The notes: generated by a model not told the origin, from the letters alone. A stretch of DNA of 64,000 nt from Parvularculaceae bacterium (GCA_021776465.1 JAJFFU010000113.1:62001-126000), one strand, 5' to 3'. Positions 15,331 through 24,041 are shown, counted from the stretch's first letter. Program-made: numbers and translations.

Positions 15331-18300
15331 ATGGCAACAGTTGATGAAAGACAGTTCCTTCTCGCTTCTGCTTTGAATACTCCTGAGGGTAGGCACGAAG
15401 TTGCGCAAACCCTTCTTGAGCCTTTTAAGGAAGGTTTTCGGCTTTCCTTATAAAAATAAACTTGACTAAATTGCTGGGACGTTGAAAATGTATTTTGTGC
15501 CGAAGAGCTAAAACATAATACATCAATAATCAGCAGGGAAAATAAGAAAATTCTTATTCCTTCAGAGACTTACACGTCAAGCGTATTTTCCTCCATTTGT
15601 TATAAGAAATACGTAAGAAGATATAGTCCGAAAAAATCGTAGCGAGACTACGTAGCAATTGGGCGTAAGCTCATGTTCGTGGATCATCTTCCACAAGGTG
15701 CCCCGATGTGGTATGACCGTGACCCGCAGTTCTCTGCAGTCACGCTTTCACAGCAGGGCGCAGTACCAGTGGAAGAGATTTATGGCGAACGTGTGCAGCT
15801 TGCACCATTTGCCGTTGTACAGTTGATTCGCATTCCAGTTCTTGAGGTTGCCGTAAGGCGCTTTAACATTCTGGACCGTGAGCAGGTGCGTGCGCGTGCC
15901 GAGATGATAAAGGTCGTCTCGTAATTGAACTAAAATGCTGGAAAATTCTAAAAAATTATTGACACCGAAGCGTTAAATGATATAATAATAGAACAATCAG
16001 CAGGAAAATATTTGAAATAAATATTCTTCAGAGACTTATATGTTCAAATCACTACTAAGTGATAAGATATAGTCCGATTTTCATAAAATTAATATGAAAA
16101 AACTTGGGCCGAGCAAGAAGATGTTGAGATTCTTTCAACACTCGACTTCGCTTCCACTCGCACGAGTAGCGCTAACGCCGAAATTACAGGTTATCCTGAC
16201 GTTTCTCGTGAAGCTTTGGCCGATGCTTTTGCAGAGGTTGAAGACAACGATGCGCCTGTTGCTAACGTTGTAATGAACGCAAAGGATTATCGGGATAAAT
16301 TGTCCCGCGCTAAATTGTAAAATTTAGTGAAAAATTAACTTGATTGTTGCTGGAAGATCCTATATAATGTATAGACACCGAAGAGTGAAATTTTTTATAC
16401 TAAGGGAAATCAGCATGATGGAAGAATACAAATTAAATAAACACACGAGCTACCTTATAGGAGTTTATATGAGTGACGGGTCAATTATTGACAAACGCAC
16501 TACTTTAAAACTTCAGTTGCAAGTTACAGATATGGATTATTTAGAAGCTTTTGTAGAGCATATTAGGGAAATTTTCCCTGATAAAAATCCAAAAATAGGG
16601 CTGGATAGGGCGGCTAAAAAGAACTGCAAAGCAGTATATCGCGCAGGTCTTCATAGTATAGATTTTTGTACTTGGGTTCGTAATATTACCGACTACAAAA
16701 ATAAAATACCAGATTGTGTTTTACATAGTTCAGTAGAAAATAAAACATGGTTTTTATCTGGATTATATGATGGCGATGGTAGTGCTTATGTAAGTAAGAA
16801 TGGCCACGTATTTTCTAGTTTTGAAATTACCAGTGAATGGATAAATGAAGTTCGCAAATTATTTCAAGATATAGGAATAAAAGTTGGAAAATTGTCTAAC
16901 ACCAAAATTACCTCTGGCGGGAAACAAGCTAGAAGATTTTATATGAGAGTTCAGACGATGTATGATTTTCCAATACATATTGCTAGAAAACGTGAGGCTA
17001 TTGAGTACCATAAAAATAATAAAAAAAAGTATTCTTTGTCGTAAGAGACTTGAACGTCAAGCAGATATAATATCTGAAGATACAGTCCGATCCATATGGA
17101 GACATATGGAAGCACTCAATGATGAGTGCGATAACATAAATGATTCGTACCTGGGAAGGTACTGACTTCGATCCGGTTACGATAATGTGACCCTCATTAA
17201 ATGTATAATGAGAAAATCTAGCTATATGCTGGGACATCCTTATAAGACATTAGCCTAAGAGCTAAATAATGTCTTTTGGGCAATCAGCAGGGAAAGAGAT
17301 AAACTCTCTCCCCCAGAGACTTTATGTTAGAGAGGCAGCTTGCGCTGCTTCATGATATAGTCCATTCTTGACAGGAATGTTAAGCTAATATGAAAGACAC
17401 GTCGCGAACTATTGAAGACAGGTTACATCGCATATATCCAAAATATGCAATGCATGTGACCCCTACCCCAATGTGCTATTTTGAATTCATAAAAAGCCGC
17501 AGAGCAATTAAAATATAAAAAAGGAACACAAAAATGTTTACTCTTAATGAATATCGGTTATTTGGTTATTGGCTTGGAAAAGGAGTTGTTTCGTCTTTGA
17601 AATTTTCTACTATCGATGAAGATATTGTTTCATGGGCGTCATCGTTTTCTGGTTTTCGATTGGGTGATGTTATTCTCCCTAAGAAAAAGAGCCAAAAGAA
17701 GGTGCATAATTTTTCTATAGAAGATAAAGGGTTGTATGAAAAATTCTCGAAGTTGTCTGATAACAAGAGAATACTTCCTCCGGCTATTCATTTCATCTCT
17801 AAAGAAGAAAAGATAGAATTTCTCGGCGGAGTGTTGGATGCAGAGGGATTTGTTGCCCGCGATGATAAAAGCGGGATGCCTCAACCAAGATATATGGTAG
17901 GATTTTGTATTGTAGATAATTGGGCAAAAGATGTAGAGAAAATGCTCATCTCTATTGGTACAAAAATGTGGGTGCATACAGATGTGGTAAAATCTGGAAT
18001 GGCCGCTCACAGATATTCTACTATCATTCCGAATTTTCTCCTTTCTGGGGTGGAATTTAAAACATCCAGAAAACAAAATAGGATAGAGCAATTTATCCAA
18101 GAGAAAAAATTCAATGTGCTTCCAGCATCTCTCGAATACAAAAATGTAGTTGTTGATGAGGGTGGGAAACACAGATGCCCCTTGTGTCAATGTCACATCT
18201 TAGATTTCTTGACACATGCTAAGCGTTCGCACAACCTATCTAGAAAAGAATACAATATTCTTTTTCCAAATGTTGCTGTAGATGCTAAAAAATGGAAGGG

Positions 18301-19350
18301 GAAAGGAAACCGACAAGACCTCAACAATATATATTATCACTCACCTATTGAAGCCAACCTATCCAGAATATTTAATTATTTGGGAATAGAGCATAGATAT
18401 AGAGAGGATGTATTGAACGTTAGAAAGCTTGGGAGGTATTACATTCCATTTGCCCTTGTCATCTCAGAACTTAATGTTTTCTTAAATTTTTCATCTGTTA
18501 ATGAGAAGAAAAAGAACAGAAGGTTTCAACAGGCAAATAACAGGGCTGTGAGAGTGAATAGAAAATTATATGCTGATATACATAGGAAATACAAAGATAG
18601 TGTTTCTCTTGAATATTATGATGCGCATGACCTTTCTGATGTGTTTTATGAAAATGTGACAGATAATGAATCTGCGCTAGATGAATTCAAAATGCTACTA
18701 GGAGTGTAGGAAAACCTAGTTAAATGCTGGAATATCCAAAATGTAATGTTGTATCCGCAGAGATAAATATGACATTATAATGGACAATCAGCAGGGAAAA
18801 TAATGGAAATTATTCCCTCAGAGACTTTATGCTTGGAGGACAAAATATTTTGTCCTATGATATAGTCCGTTCTCTGTAGAAATGCAGAGCATAACATATA
18901 GACATGGGTAAGTAAAGTTGCCCCTTTTAACTCATATGCTGGAAAATCTTCAAATGAGGCTATCCGAAGAGATAAATAGCTTTCATATAAGACAATCAGC
19001 AAGGAAGGAAGCGAGAGTTTCCCCTTCAACGACTTAAATGTTGAAATTTGTAATTCATTACAAATAAGATAAAGTCTGATCTGCACAGAGATGTGTAGAA
19101 CTATCCTATGGATAGAATAACAAAAATGGACATTTGGAGTGCGGCTATCCGCATTACCAAGATTCAAACACAGGGAGAAATCCTCGTGCTTGCCGATCCA
19201 GAATTCTTGGGAGTAATCCCAGTTCGGATCGACTTGGATCAGATGGAAGCCCCCAACCCTGATATTCTTCAGTATGGCTGGGTGTTTTACGAGTACATTA
19301 GTGTTGGTGTTCTCACCGACGTTGGTGTGTGTAAGATTACATTAAGCTAA
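15331..19350 (+). CDS. Major capsid protein, interrupted by six group I introns
   Basis: Exons proposed at 15331-15435, 15664-15908, 16107-16296, 17143-17178, 17397-17424, 18902-18909 and 19129-19350 (834 bases, 277 residues). Each upstream exon ends in T that forms a T-G pair in a local P1 helix, each intron ends in G, and splicing keeps one frame: ...LLEPFKEG/RKLMFVDHLPQG..., RARAEM(M)AEQEDVE, NAKDYRD/IRTWEG, DFDPV/TRRELLKTG(Y), (Y)MG/DIWSAAIRITK. The joined protein reads as one globular chain with phage major capsid character (HK97-type fold inferred from position and NAKDYRDIRTWEG region). Without splicing, the first exon stops after about 40 codons, so removal of all six introns is essential. 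Confidence 0.85.
15436..15663 (+). ncRNA. Group I intron 1 of capsid gene (no ORF)
   Basis: P1 pairs exon end AAGGAAGGT with GCTTTCCTT. Core elements: aatcagcaggg near 15527, cagagactt near 15563, agatatagtccg near 15619. Splice sites KEG/RKL keep the frame. 228 bases. Confidence 0.85.
15909..16106 (+). ncRNA. Group I intron 2 of capsid gene (no ORF)
   Basis: P1 GAGATGAT/GTCGTCTC with terminal T-G pair; core aatgctgg, caatcagcagg, cagagactta, gatatagtccg. 198 bases, ends in G, splits a Met codon (AT/G). Confidence 0.84.
16297..17142 (+). mobile_element. Group I intron 3 of capsid gene with homing endonuclease gene
   Basis: P1 CGGGAT/GTCCCG; core ttgctggaag, gaaatcagc, agagactt, agatacagtccg. 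The endonuclease frame is inserted between the aatcagc and agagact core elements; its Shine-Dalgarno aaggga and start codon sit in the core itself. 846 bases; splice DYRD/IRTW. Confidence 0.85.
16415..17044 (+). CDS. LAGLIDADG homing endonuclease in intron 3
   Basis: 209 residues with two LAGLIDADG motifs, TSYLIGVYMSDGS and WFLSGLYDGDGS, each with the catalytic Asp. Expected to cut intron-less capsid alleles near the exon 3/exon 4 junction and so spread the intron. Start at ATG 16415 (or the next codon) is preceded by taagggaaatcagc; the longer frame from 16340 would start inside conserved intron structure and is rejected. Confidence 0.88.
   Translation: MMEEYKLNKHTSYLIGVYMSDGSIIDKRTTLKLQLQVTDMDYLEAFVEHIREIFPDKNPKIGLDRAAKKNCKAVYRAGLHSIDFCTWVRNITDYKNKIPDCVLHSSVENKTWFLSGLYDGDGSAYVSKNGHVFSSFEITSEWINEVRKLFQDIGIKVGKLSNTKITSGGKQARRFYMRVQTMYDFPIHIARKREAIEYHKNNKKKYSLS
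17179..17396 (+). ncRNA. Group I intron 4 of capsid gene (no ORF)
   Basis: P1 GGTT.../...GTGACC with the T-G pair at exon end GTT; core atgctgggacatc, gcaatcagcaggg, cagagacttta, gatatagtcc. 218 bases; splice FDPV/TRRE. Confidence 0.84.
17425..18901 (+). mobile_element. Group I intron 5 of capsid gene with large endonuclease-like gene
   Basis: P1 GGTTACAT/ATGTGACC, with an extra hairpin GCATAT/ATATGC. The ORF lies between P1 and the core (aaatgctggaatatcc near 18722, caatcagcaggg near 18784, cagagacttt near 18819, gatatagtccg near 18859), that is in the P2 region, unlike intron 3. 1477 bases; splits a Tyr codon (T/AC). Confidence 0.82.
17534..18709 (+). CDS. Composite homing endonuclease: LAGLIDADG plus zinc finger plus nuclease-like domain
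   Basis: 391 residues. Residues 1-190 carry LAGLIDADG-type motifs FGYWLGKGVV and FLGGVLDAEGF (first one lacks the acidic residue). A Cys2His2 finger follows (CPLCQCHILDFLTHAKRSH, about 215-235). The C-terminal part (HSPIEANLSRIFNYLGIEH, then YYIPFALVI) looks like a PD-(D/E)XK or Vsr-type nuclease core, but the Asp expected in the YxPDF strand is replaced (YYIPF), so this domain may be dead. Starts after aaaggaacac. Such a three-part architecture is unusual for an intron ORF. Confidence 0.75.
   Translation: MFTLNEYRLFGYWLGKGVVSSLKFSTIDEDIVSWASSFSGFRLGDVILPKKKSQKKVHNFSIEDKGLYEKFSKLSDNKRILPPAIHFISKEEKIEFLGGVLDAEGFVARDDKSGMPQPRYMVGFCIVDNWAKDVEKMLISIGTKMWVHTDVVKSGMAAHRYSTIIPNFLLSGVEFKTSRKQNRIEQFIQEKKFNVLPASLEYKNVVVDEGGKHRCPLCQCHILDFLTHAKRSHNLSRKEYNILFPNVAVDAKKWKGKGNRQDLNNIYYHSPIEANLSRIFNYLGIEHRYREDVLNVRKLGRYYIPFALVISELNVFLNFSSVNEKKKNRRFQQANNRAVRVNRKLYADIHRKYKDSVSLEYYDAHDLSDVFYENVTDNESALDEFKMLLGV
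18910..19128 (+). ncRNA. Group I intron 6 of capsid gene (no ORF)
   Basis: P1 GGGTAA/TTGCCC with T-G at exon end GGGT; core atatgctggaaaatc, gacaatcagcaagg, caacgacttaa (in place of cagagact), gataaagtctg. The core differs from the others at P7 (aacgact/aagtct), yet both sides changed together and still pair. 219 bases; splice YMG/DIW. Confidence 0.8.
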
Positions 19351-19443
19351 GGCTTAATTCTCAGCTAAACGGCTGGTAAAAAAAAAACGCATAGAGTGTC
19401 AAATAAAACGATTATAATCGACAGCATATGCAAAAAAAATTAA

Positions 19444-19478
19444 ATGGACTCTATCCTTCACGGGTAGGGTCCATTTTT
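19444..19478 (+). terminator. Rho-independent terminator after capsid gene
   Basis: 13-bp stem ATGGACTCTATCC/GGGTAGGGTCCAT, loop TTCAC, then TTTTT. The 90 bases between the capsid stop and this hairpin hold only an A-rich stretch. Confidence 0.92.
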
Positions 19479-19481
19479 CAT

Positions 19482-19509
19482 ATAGTAGGTGTAGGGAGAA
19501 AGTATAAAT
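19482..19509 (+). promoter_or_regulatory. Candidate structural-gene promoter (second copy)
   Basis: ATAGTAGGTGTAGGG followed by TATAAATA just before the start at 19511. Twelve of fifteen bases or more match the element at 4858, which also follows a terminator. -10-like TATAAA present, no TTGACA. Confidence 0.4.
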
Positions 19510-19510
19510 A

Positions 19511-20260
19511 ATGTCATTTACAGCAGCAGAAACAGAACTCATTGATAGTTTAAAGGGATTACTTCATTTCTTTACACAGGTGCCGGTGTATGATGAGGTT
19601 GGGCTGCCATGCGAGGTATCTGGCAGCAGAACGAAAGTAAAATTTACATACGAAAACTGGCGCACTGACCTCCCTATAAAAATTCATTTAAATGATGCTC
19701 AGGGAGAAATTACATCAGGGACAGATTATGTCATCCCCAACACTCTGGACGGAGACGGAGACGCCACCACAGATGGAGATGGAACAATTACTCTCCTTAC
19801 TAGCTCTGGTTCAACATTTGAAACATCTGGCGAGCTTGAAGTGGGGCATGAAATAGAGGCGAGTTATAGCTTCCGGTACTTCACAGATACTGAGCTACTG
19901 TGCTTCTTAGAATTAGCCCTGAAGCTCACGAACAACTGGCCTCCTCTCACAACATACGGTAATGTTAACGACATGCCTAGAGAGTTTGATGGCGCTGTAA
20001 TAATTGGAGCATATTTCTTTGCTCTACAGCGTGTCCTTATGGATGCCAACTTCTGGAACCAGGGGATCATTTGGATGGACAAGGCGTGGCTGCAGGGAAC
20101 ATTGCAGACACAATACGCAGAGAGCAGCAAGCGTTTTGACCAAATGAGTAAGAATGCTAAACCAAGAAGCTTCGCTAAACCAAGAGGAGTTACATCTGGG
20201 CGCTTCAGTACGCAGAGCAGGGTTACGGGAAGTAACTTTACTTCGTTTATTGTTGCTTAA
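19511..20260 (+). CDS. Putative head-tail connector or neck protein
   Basis: 249 residues. Contains a beta-rich middle with an Asp/Gly repeat (DGDGDATTDGDG) and helical parts FLELALKLTNNWPPLTTY and FFALQRVLMDANFWNQGI. C-terminal tail is basic and Ser-rich. Position after the capsid gene and before the DUF1320-like connector suggests neck or stopper function. The last 11 bases (TTTATTGTTGC) are repeated beyond the following HNH gene. Confidence 0.65.
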   Translation: MSFTAAETELIDSLKGLLHFFTQVPVYDEVGLPCEVSGSRTKVKFTYENWRTDLPIKIHLNDAQGEITSGTDYVIPNTLDGDGDATTDGDGTITLLTSSGSTFETSGELEVGHEIEASYSFRYFTDTELLCFLELALKLTNNWPPLTTYGNVNDMPREFDGAVIIGAYFFALQRVLMDANFWNQGIIWMDKAWLQGTLQTQYAESSKRFDQMSKNAKPRSFAKPRGVTSGRFSTQSRVTGSNFTSFIVA

Positions 20261-20305
20261 TCTTGCTATTGTATTCTTTGACACAAATGTCTAAAGGAGA
20301 ATATT

Positions 20306-21136
20306 ATGGCAAGAGAGGTATGGTTAGGCGATGATGGGGTTGGGCGCAAGTTAACAAACACAGGATATGTTTTAGTTAATGTTTTGGGTGGGTGGATACC
20401 AGAACATAGGTATGTTGTTTCTAAGAACATTGGGAGAACATTAAAACCTACAGAACATGTGCATCATAAAAATCAAATTAGGGATGATAATCGATTAGAA
20501 AATTTGGAACTTCTTACTGATTCTGAACACATGTCAATAACTAGAGCAGCTATGGATAGAAATCCTGAAGTTAAAGAGAGGATGAGAAAATCATTGTCTG
20601 TTGCCCAGAAGAAATATTGGAAAAAATTAAGGGCGGACCCGGAGAAGTACAAAGAGTTGATAGACAAAAGAAAAGAGGTATTTGGAACTGATGAATATCG
20701 TGAAAAGCAAAGACGGGCAGCGCTAAAAAGAAACAGAAATTCTGATGGAACACTAACAGAAGCCGGAAAGGCTCAAGCTGACAGAATGAGAAAGCATACT
20801 CACACTCCAGAGGCTCAAGCTAAAGTTTCTGCAGCTAGGCGTGGAACGAAAATGTCTGCTGATGCTAAAAAAAATATGAGTGTAGCACAGAAGAAAGTTC
20901 AAGCCGCTATACCAGATGAATGTAAAAAAACCAGGGCTAGAGCTATGGTACTTGCTAGAGGTAAAAGAAAACCGATAAATAAGCGCAAGGCAATGAAAGA
21001 CTATATTTGCGGAGAATGTAATGAGAATAAAATCAATAAGGGCGAGATGTATTGGCAGGTTTGTCTCAGTAAAAGACTATGCGAGCACTGCCGACACAAT
21101 GATGAATGGTATGCTGTTCTTTCAGATGCAGAATAA
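20306..21136 (+). CDS. Free-standing HNH homing endonuclease
   Basis: 276 residues. N-terminal HNH_3-type core WIPEHRYVVSKNIGR then HVHHKNQIRDDNRLENLELL (His, Asn, His/Asn all present), a long basic helical linker with NUMOD-like repeats (HTPEAQAKVSAARRGTKMS; SADAKKNMSVAQKK), and a C-terminal four-Cys zinc site (CGECN...CLSKRLCEHC). Starts after aaaggagaatatt. It lies between two structural genes and is bounded by an 11-base direct repeat, which suggests insertion. Confidence 0.9.
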   Translation: MAREVWLGDDGVGRKLTNTGYVLVNVLGGWIPEHRYVVSKNIGRTLKPTEHVHHKNQIRDDNRLENLELLTDSEHMSITRAAMDRNPEVKERMRKSLSVAQKKYWKKLRADPEKYKELIDKRKEVFGTDEYREKQRRAALKRNRNSDGTLTEAGKAQADRMRKHTHTPEAQAKVSAARRGTKMSADAKKNMSVAQKKVQAAIPDECKKTRARAMVLARGKRKPINKRKAMKDYICGECNENKINKGEMYWQVCLSKRLCEHCRHNDEWYAVLSDAE

Positions 21137-21160
21137 GCAATTTATTGTTGCGTAAAAAAA

Positions 21161-21499
21161 ATGTCACCAGCTTTTGACGAACTTAATGACGATCAAGTGC
21201 ATCAAATATCTAATGGGTGCGGCCCTCAAATAGATGGAGCAGTATTGCCTATAGATAGAGTTTTTGAACCCGCTTGAGACGAGCATGACTATGACTATTT
21301 CCTTGGCGGGACTGAGGATGACAGGATAAAACACGATGTCAAATTCTTTTTGAAGATGGTTGACATAGCGAATGAAAAGCCTTGGTGGATTGCTTGGCTA
21401 TATAGATTACGAGCACAAACATATTTTATAGCGGTAAGTGAAGGAGGCGGTAATTTCTTCAACTATAGAGAGCAAGGGGAACCAGAGCCGGAGATTTAA
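21161..21499 (+). pseudogene. PLA2-like phage protein with in-frame TGA at a conserved Cys
   Basis: One open frame of 112 codons except for TGA at 21275-21277 (codon 39). Upstream part SNGCGP...DRVFEPA and downstream part DEHDYDYFLGGTEDDR match a widespread phage family with the pattern NGCG...AC-x-x-HD-x-x-Y, a phospholipase-A2-like HD motif. The TGA stands exactly where the family has Cys. The rest of the frame is undamaged to its TAA stop, which argues for a very recent nonsense change, selenocysteine, or readthrough. No strong Shine-Dalgarno (cgtaaaaaaa). Confidence 0.6.
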
Positions 21500-21502
21500 A
21501 GT

Positions 21503-22561
21503 ATGCCACTAATAAGAGAAGACGGAACAGTTGAACATACGTTCTCCGAGGAAACGCTGTCTGGTATTATGGTCGATTTTGGATTTGGAGAAACTACGTC
21601 TGGAGTAGGTGGGTCCACTACATTTATTGATCTAACAGATACGCCTGGATCATATGCGGGGAATGCTGGAAGGGTTGTTCAGGTAACCCCAGGTGAAACT
21701 GCTATAGAGTTTGGCCCAAATGTTTCTAATGAATTATCTGGAATCTCCTCTATTGTATCCAGTAATCAAAATATGATTACTGATGTAGGAGACATAGTTA
21801 GTGGAATTAACATACATGGTTATGCTTCAAATGCTAATATGAAATATGAAAGTATTTCAGGTGTATCGATTGGTGATGACATCCCGGGAGTGTTTTCTGT
21901 AATGAGAGACACTACAAACAGTAATACAATTGTTTGGCAAGGTAAAGTATTTGTTGATTTTTTAGTTTCTGGTGCAGGAGGGTTGGATGTTGGAGTGTAC
22001 ACTGCGGGCTCATGGTATGCAATATTTGTTATAGGTGATTCGACTGGTGCTTTAAGTCCTATGGGGCTTGCAAGTTTAAGTCAAACCTCCCCTACTCTTC
22101 CTGCTGGGTATAATGTTTTTCGTAGGGTAGGTTGGGTGCGTGCAGACCCTACGACTATTAGAAAATTTATTCAAGAGGGAAGAGATAGATGCAAAAGGTA
22201 TTATTGGGATGCAGATGCAGCAGCTAATCTTGTTCTTGCGTTTGGGACTGCTACTGTTTTCACGGCAGTTAGTGCTGCGACAGCAATGCCCCCAACTTCT
22301 TTACACGCTAAAGCTAATACTTTATATACAAATACTGTTGCCGGCAATAAATTTTGGGGATATAGGCCAACAGGAAGCACTGTAGCTACTCCTTCAATTT
22401 TCGCGCCAGGAAACCCAACAGCAGTTGGAGAGTTCTATATTATAGAGACGGATATATTTACAAATAAGGATCAATCTTTTGATTATGCTAATTTTGGCGC
22501 TGGCGCTGGTGTCAGCACAGTAACCACTTATATCACATCGTTTTTTGACACACTGGAATAA
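21503..22561 (+). CDS. Fibre-like virion protein
   Basis: 352 residues. Residues 35-75 (TTFIDLTDTPGSYAGNAGRVVQVTPGETAIEF) are the DLTDTP repeat found at the N-terminal part of many phage fibre or hub proteins. The remaining part is beta-rich with few charged residues. Expected to be exposed on head or tail. Followed 2 bases later by another structural-type gene. Confidence 0.72.
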   Translation: MPLIREDGTVEHTFSEETLSGIMVDFGFGETTSGVGGSTTFIDLTDTPGSYAGNAGRVVQVTPGETAIEFGPNVSNELSGISSIVSSNQNMITDVGDIVSGINIHGYASNANMKYESISGVSIGDDIPGVFSVMRDTTNSNTIVWQGKVFVDFLVSGAGGLDVGVYTAGSWYAIFVIGDSTGALSPMGLASLSQTSPTLPAGYNVFRRVGWVRADPTTIRKFIQEGRDRCKRYYWDADAAANLVLAFGTATVFTAVSAATAMPPTSLHAKANTLYTNTVAGNKFWGYRPTGSTVATPSIFAPGNPTAVGEFYIIETDIFTNKDQSFDYANFGAGAGVSTVTTYITSFFDTLE

Positions 22562-22563
22562 AT

Positions 22564-23133
22564 ATGAGAATAGGTGTAATAGAAAAAGACAGCGGGGATT
22601 TAATTAGATTTGGTTTTGCTGATTTATCAGCTACATACAATCAAACCACAGAATCTCTTGTTGGAGACGTGCCAGATCCGCCAAAGGTTAAAGGGCTTTT
22701 TGATAGTGAATATCATAGATATACTAGTGGTGTTGGTTGGAGTATTGGTCCAGACAATGAGGAGCCAGAACAACAGGAATACTCAATTTATATAGATGGA
22801 GAAGTGTCTACTGTTGGTGTTAAGTTGGTAACTACCTTAGATGTGAAGAATATTTCTAGTGGTACGTATGTACTTAGTTGGTCATATTCTTGGAGTAGGA
22901 GTAAGAAGAGTGGATATTTCCTTGGTAAAATACTAGAAGGAAATGACATACATTATTATCATAAAGAGAGGCCAAACAGGTTGTACTCAAATGAAAGTTA
23001 TCCAGCTTCGGGGGAGAAGGAAATTTTATTGACCAAAGGGACTAAGAAATTTAAATTTTTCATGGAATCAGATAGACATAATAGGGTATCTTACATAAAT
23101 AATTTGGTTATGAAGCTAAGGAGGAAAAATTAA
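22564..23133 (+). CDS. Hypothetical beta-rich protein next to fibre gene
   Basis: 189 residues, Ser/Tyr/Gly-rich, with alternating hydrophobic pattern (STVGVKLVTTLDVKNISSG, GTYVLSWSYSWSRS) typical of a jelly-roll or carbohydrate-binding fold. It starts two bases after the fibre-like gene and overlaps the next start by one base (TAATG). Possibly a receptor-binding or fibre-tip protein; no family recognised. Confidence 0.65.
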   Translation: MRIGVIEKDSGDLIRFGFADLSATYNQTTESLVGDVPDPPKVKGLFDSEYHRYTSGVGWSIGPDNEEPEQQEYSIYIDGEVSTVGVKLVTTLDVKNISSGTYVLSWSYSWSRSKKSGYFLGKILEGNDIHYYHKERPNRLYSNESYPASGEKEILLTKGTKKFKFFMESDRHNRVSYINNLVMKLRRKN

Positions 23134-24032
23134 TGCCTACCCCAACTACATATCAATATAATACACAAAATGACACTCTCAGCGGAATAGCTTTAGCTCC
23201 AAGATTAGCTCAAGAGATTCATGTTGACGGGAACATAATAACTGACTTTACAGATTTATATGTGTCAGGTTTAGGTATTTTCGTAGACATGAAAGGTGCT
23301 CTGTCTTCTGATGAAGAGAACAGTTTACGGCACAGGATTGCTCAACACTATGGAATTGATGATATAGAGGAAGATATTATTTCAGTTGATATTGGTGTGG
23401 CAAAAACTGAAGCTGGTGCTCTTTATTCAACGCCACAGATTGCTACAACTGGAAATCAGATGTGCGATAGAGATATCAAGCTAGTAACTTCTACTTTGGA
23501 TGATAGTTTTGAAGATTTGAAACCAGTGCTTTCTCAAATTATGGGGCCACATTCGTATAAAAGAGTTGAGTGGGAAGAAGTATCTTTAAGCGCTGTGTAT
23601 GCTAAAGATGGTGGGGATAATTATGTGGCATGCGCAAATCAATTAGATGCTAGTACTTCTGGTGTCCTTTCTGTTTGGGATTTTCAATGTCATGATCAAA
23701 CTCCCAGCAAAAACTTAATTGCTTGGGATATTGCTGGGGGTGGTATAAAAATTGATGGCAACCTTTCGGGCAATCCGTGGGATCATCAATTGTATGTAAT
23801 AGGGGCGCCCAATATTCCTGCTTCTATGGGAGGACAAGTGCGGTTTTTCGATGGTTATTTGGCGTGTGATACTGGCAGTGAAATTAGCACAGAAAATCCT
23901 GAGGCTAAAAAATTAGATCCTGCTCTTTCACCAGAGGCATCAAAGTTTAGAATTATGCTGTATTACCCTGCGGGGGCAAAACAAACACATGTCTTGAGAC
24001 TAAGAACATATAGACCGCCTGGGACGTTTTAG
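23133..24032 (+). CDS. Hypothetical virion-associated protein
   Basis: 299 residues. Start overlaps the previous stop as TAATG. N-terminal 60 residues contain TQNDTLSGIALAPRLAQEI; middle has Cys-containing segment (TTGNQMCDRDI); C-terminus is beta-rich ending LRLRTYRPPGTF. Belongs by context to the fibre cluster 21503-24032. Family not recognised. Confidence 0.65.
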   Translation: MPTPTTYQYNTQNDTLSGIALAPRLAQEIHVDGNIITDFTDLYVSGLGIFVDMKGALSSDEENSLRHRIAQHYGIDDIEEDIISVDIGVAKTEAGALYSTPQIATTGNQMCDRDIKLVTSTLDDSFEDLKPVLSQIMGPHSYKRVEWEEVSLSAVYAKDGGDNYVACANQLDASTSGVLSVWDFQCHDQTPSKNLIAWDIAGGGIKIDGNLSGNPWDHQLYVIGAPNIPASMGGQVRFFDGYLACDTGSEISTENPEAKKLDPALSPEASKFRIMLYYPAGAKQTHVLRLRTYRPPGTF

Positions 24033-24041
24033 GAGAATAAA

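Noticed and set aside
21275..21277. Genome-wide reassignment of TGA
   Set aside because: Several genes clearly use TGA as stop in tight overlaps (24431, 27167, 43262, 49396, 51916), so a general recoding is excluded; only local readthrough remains possible.
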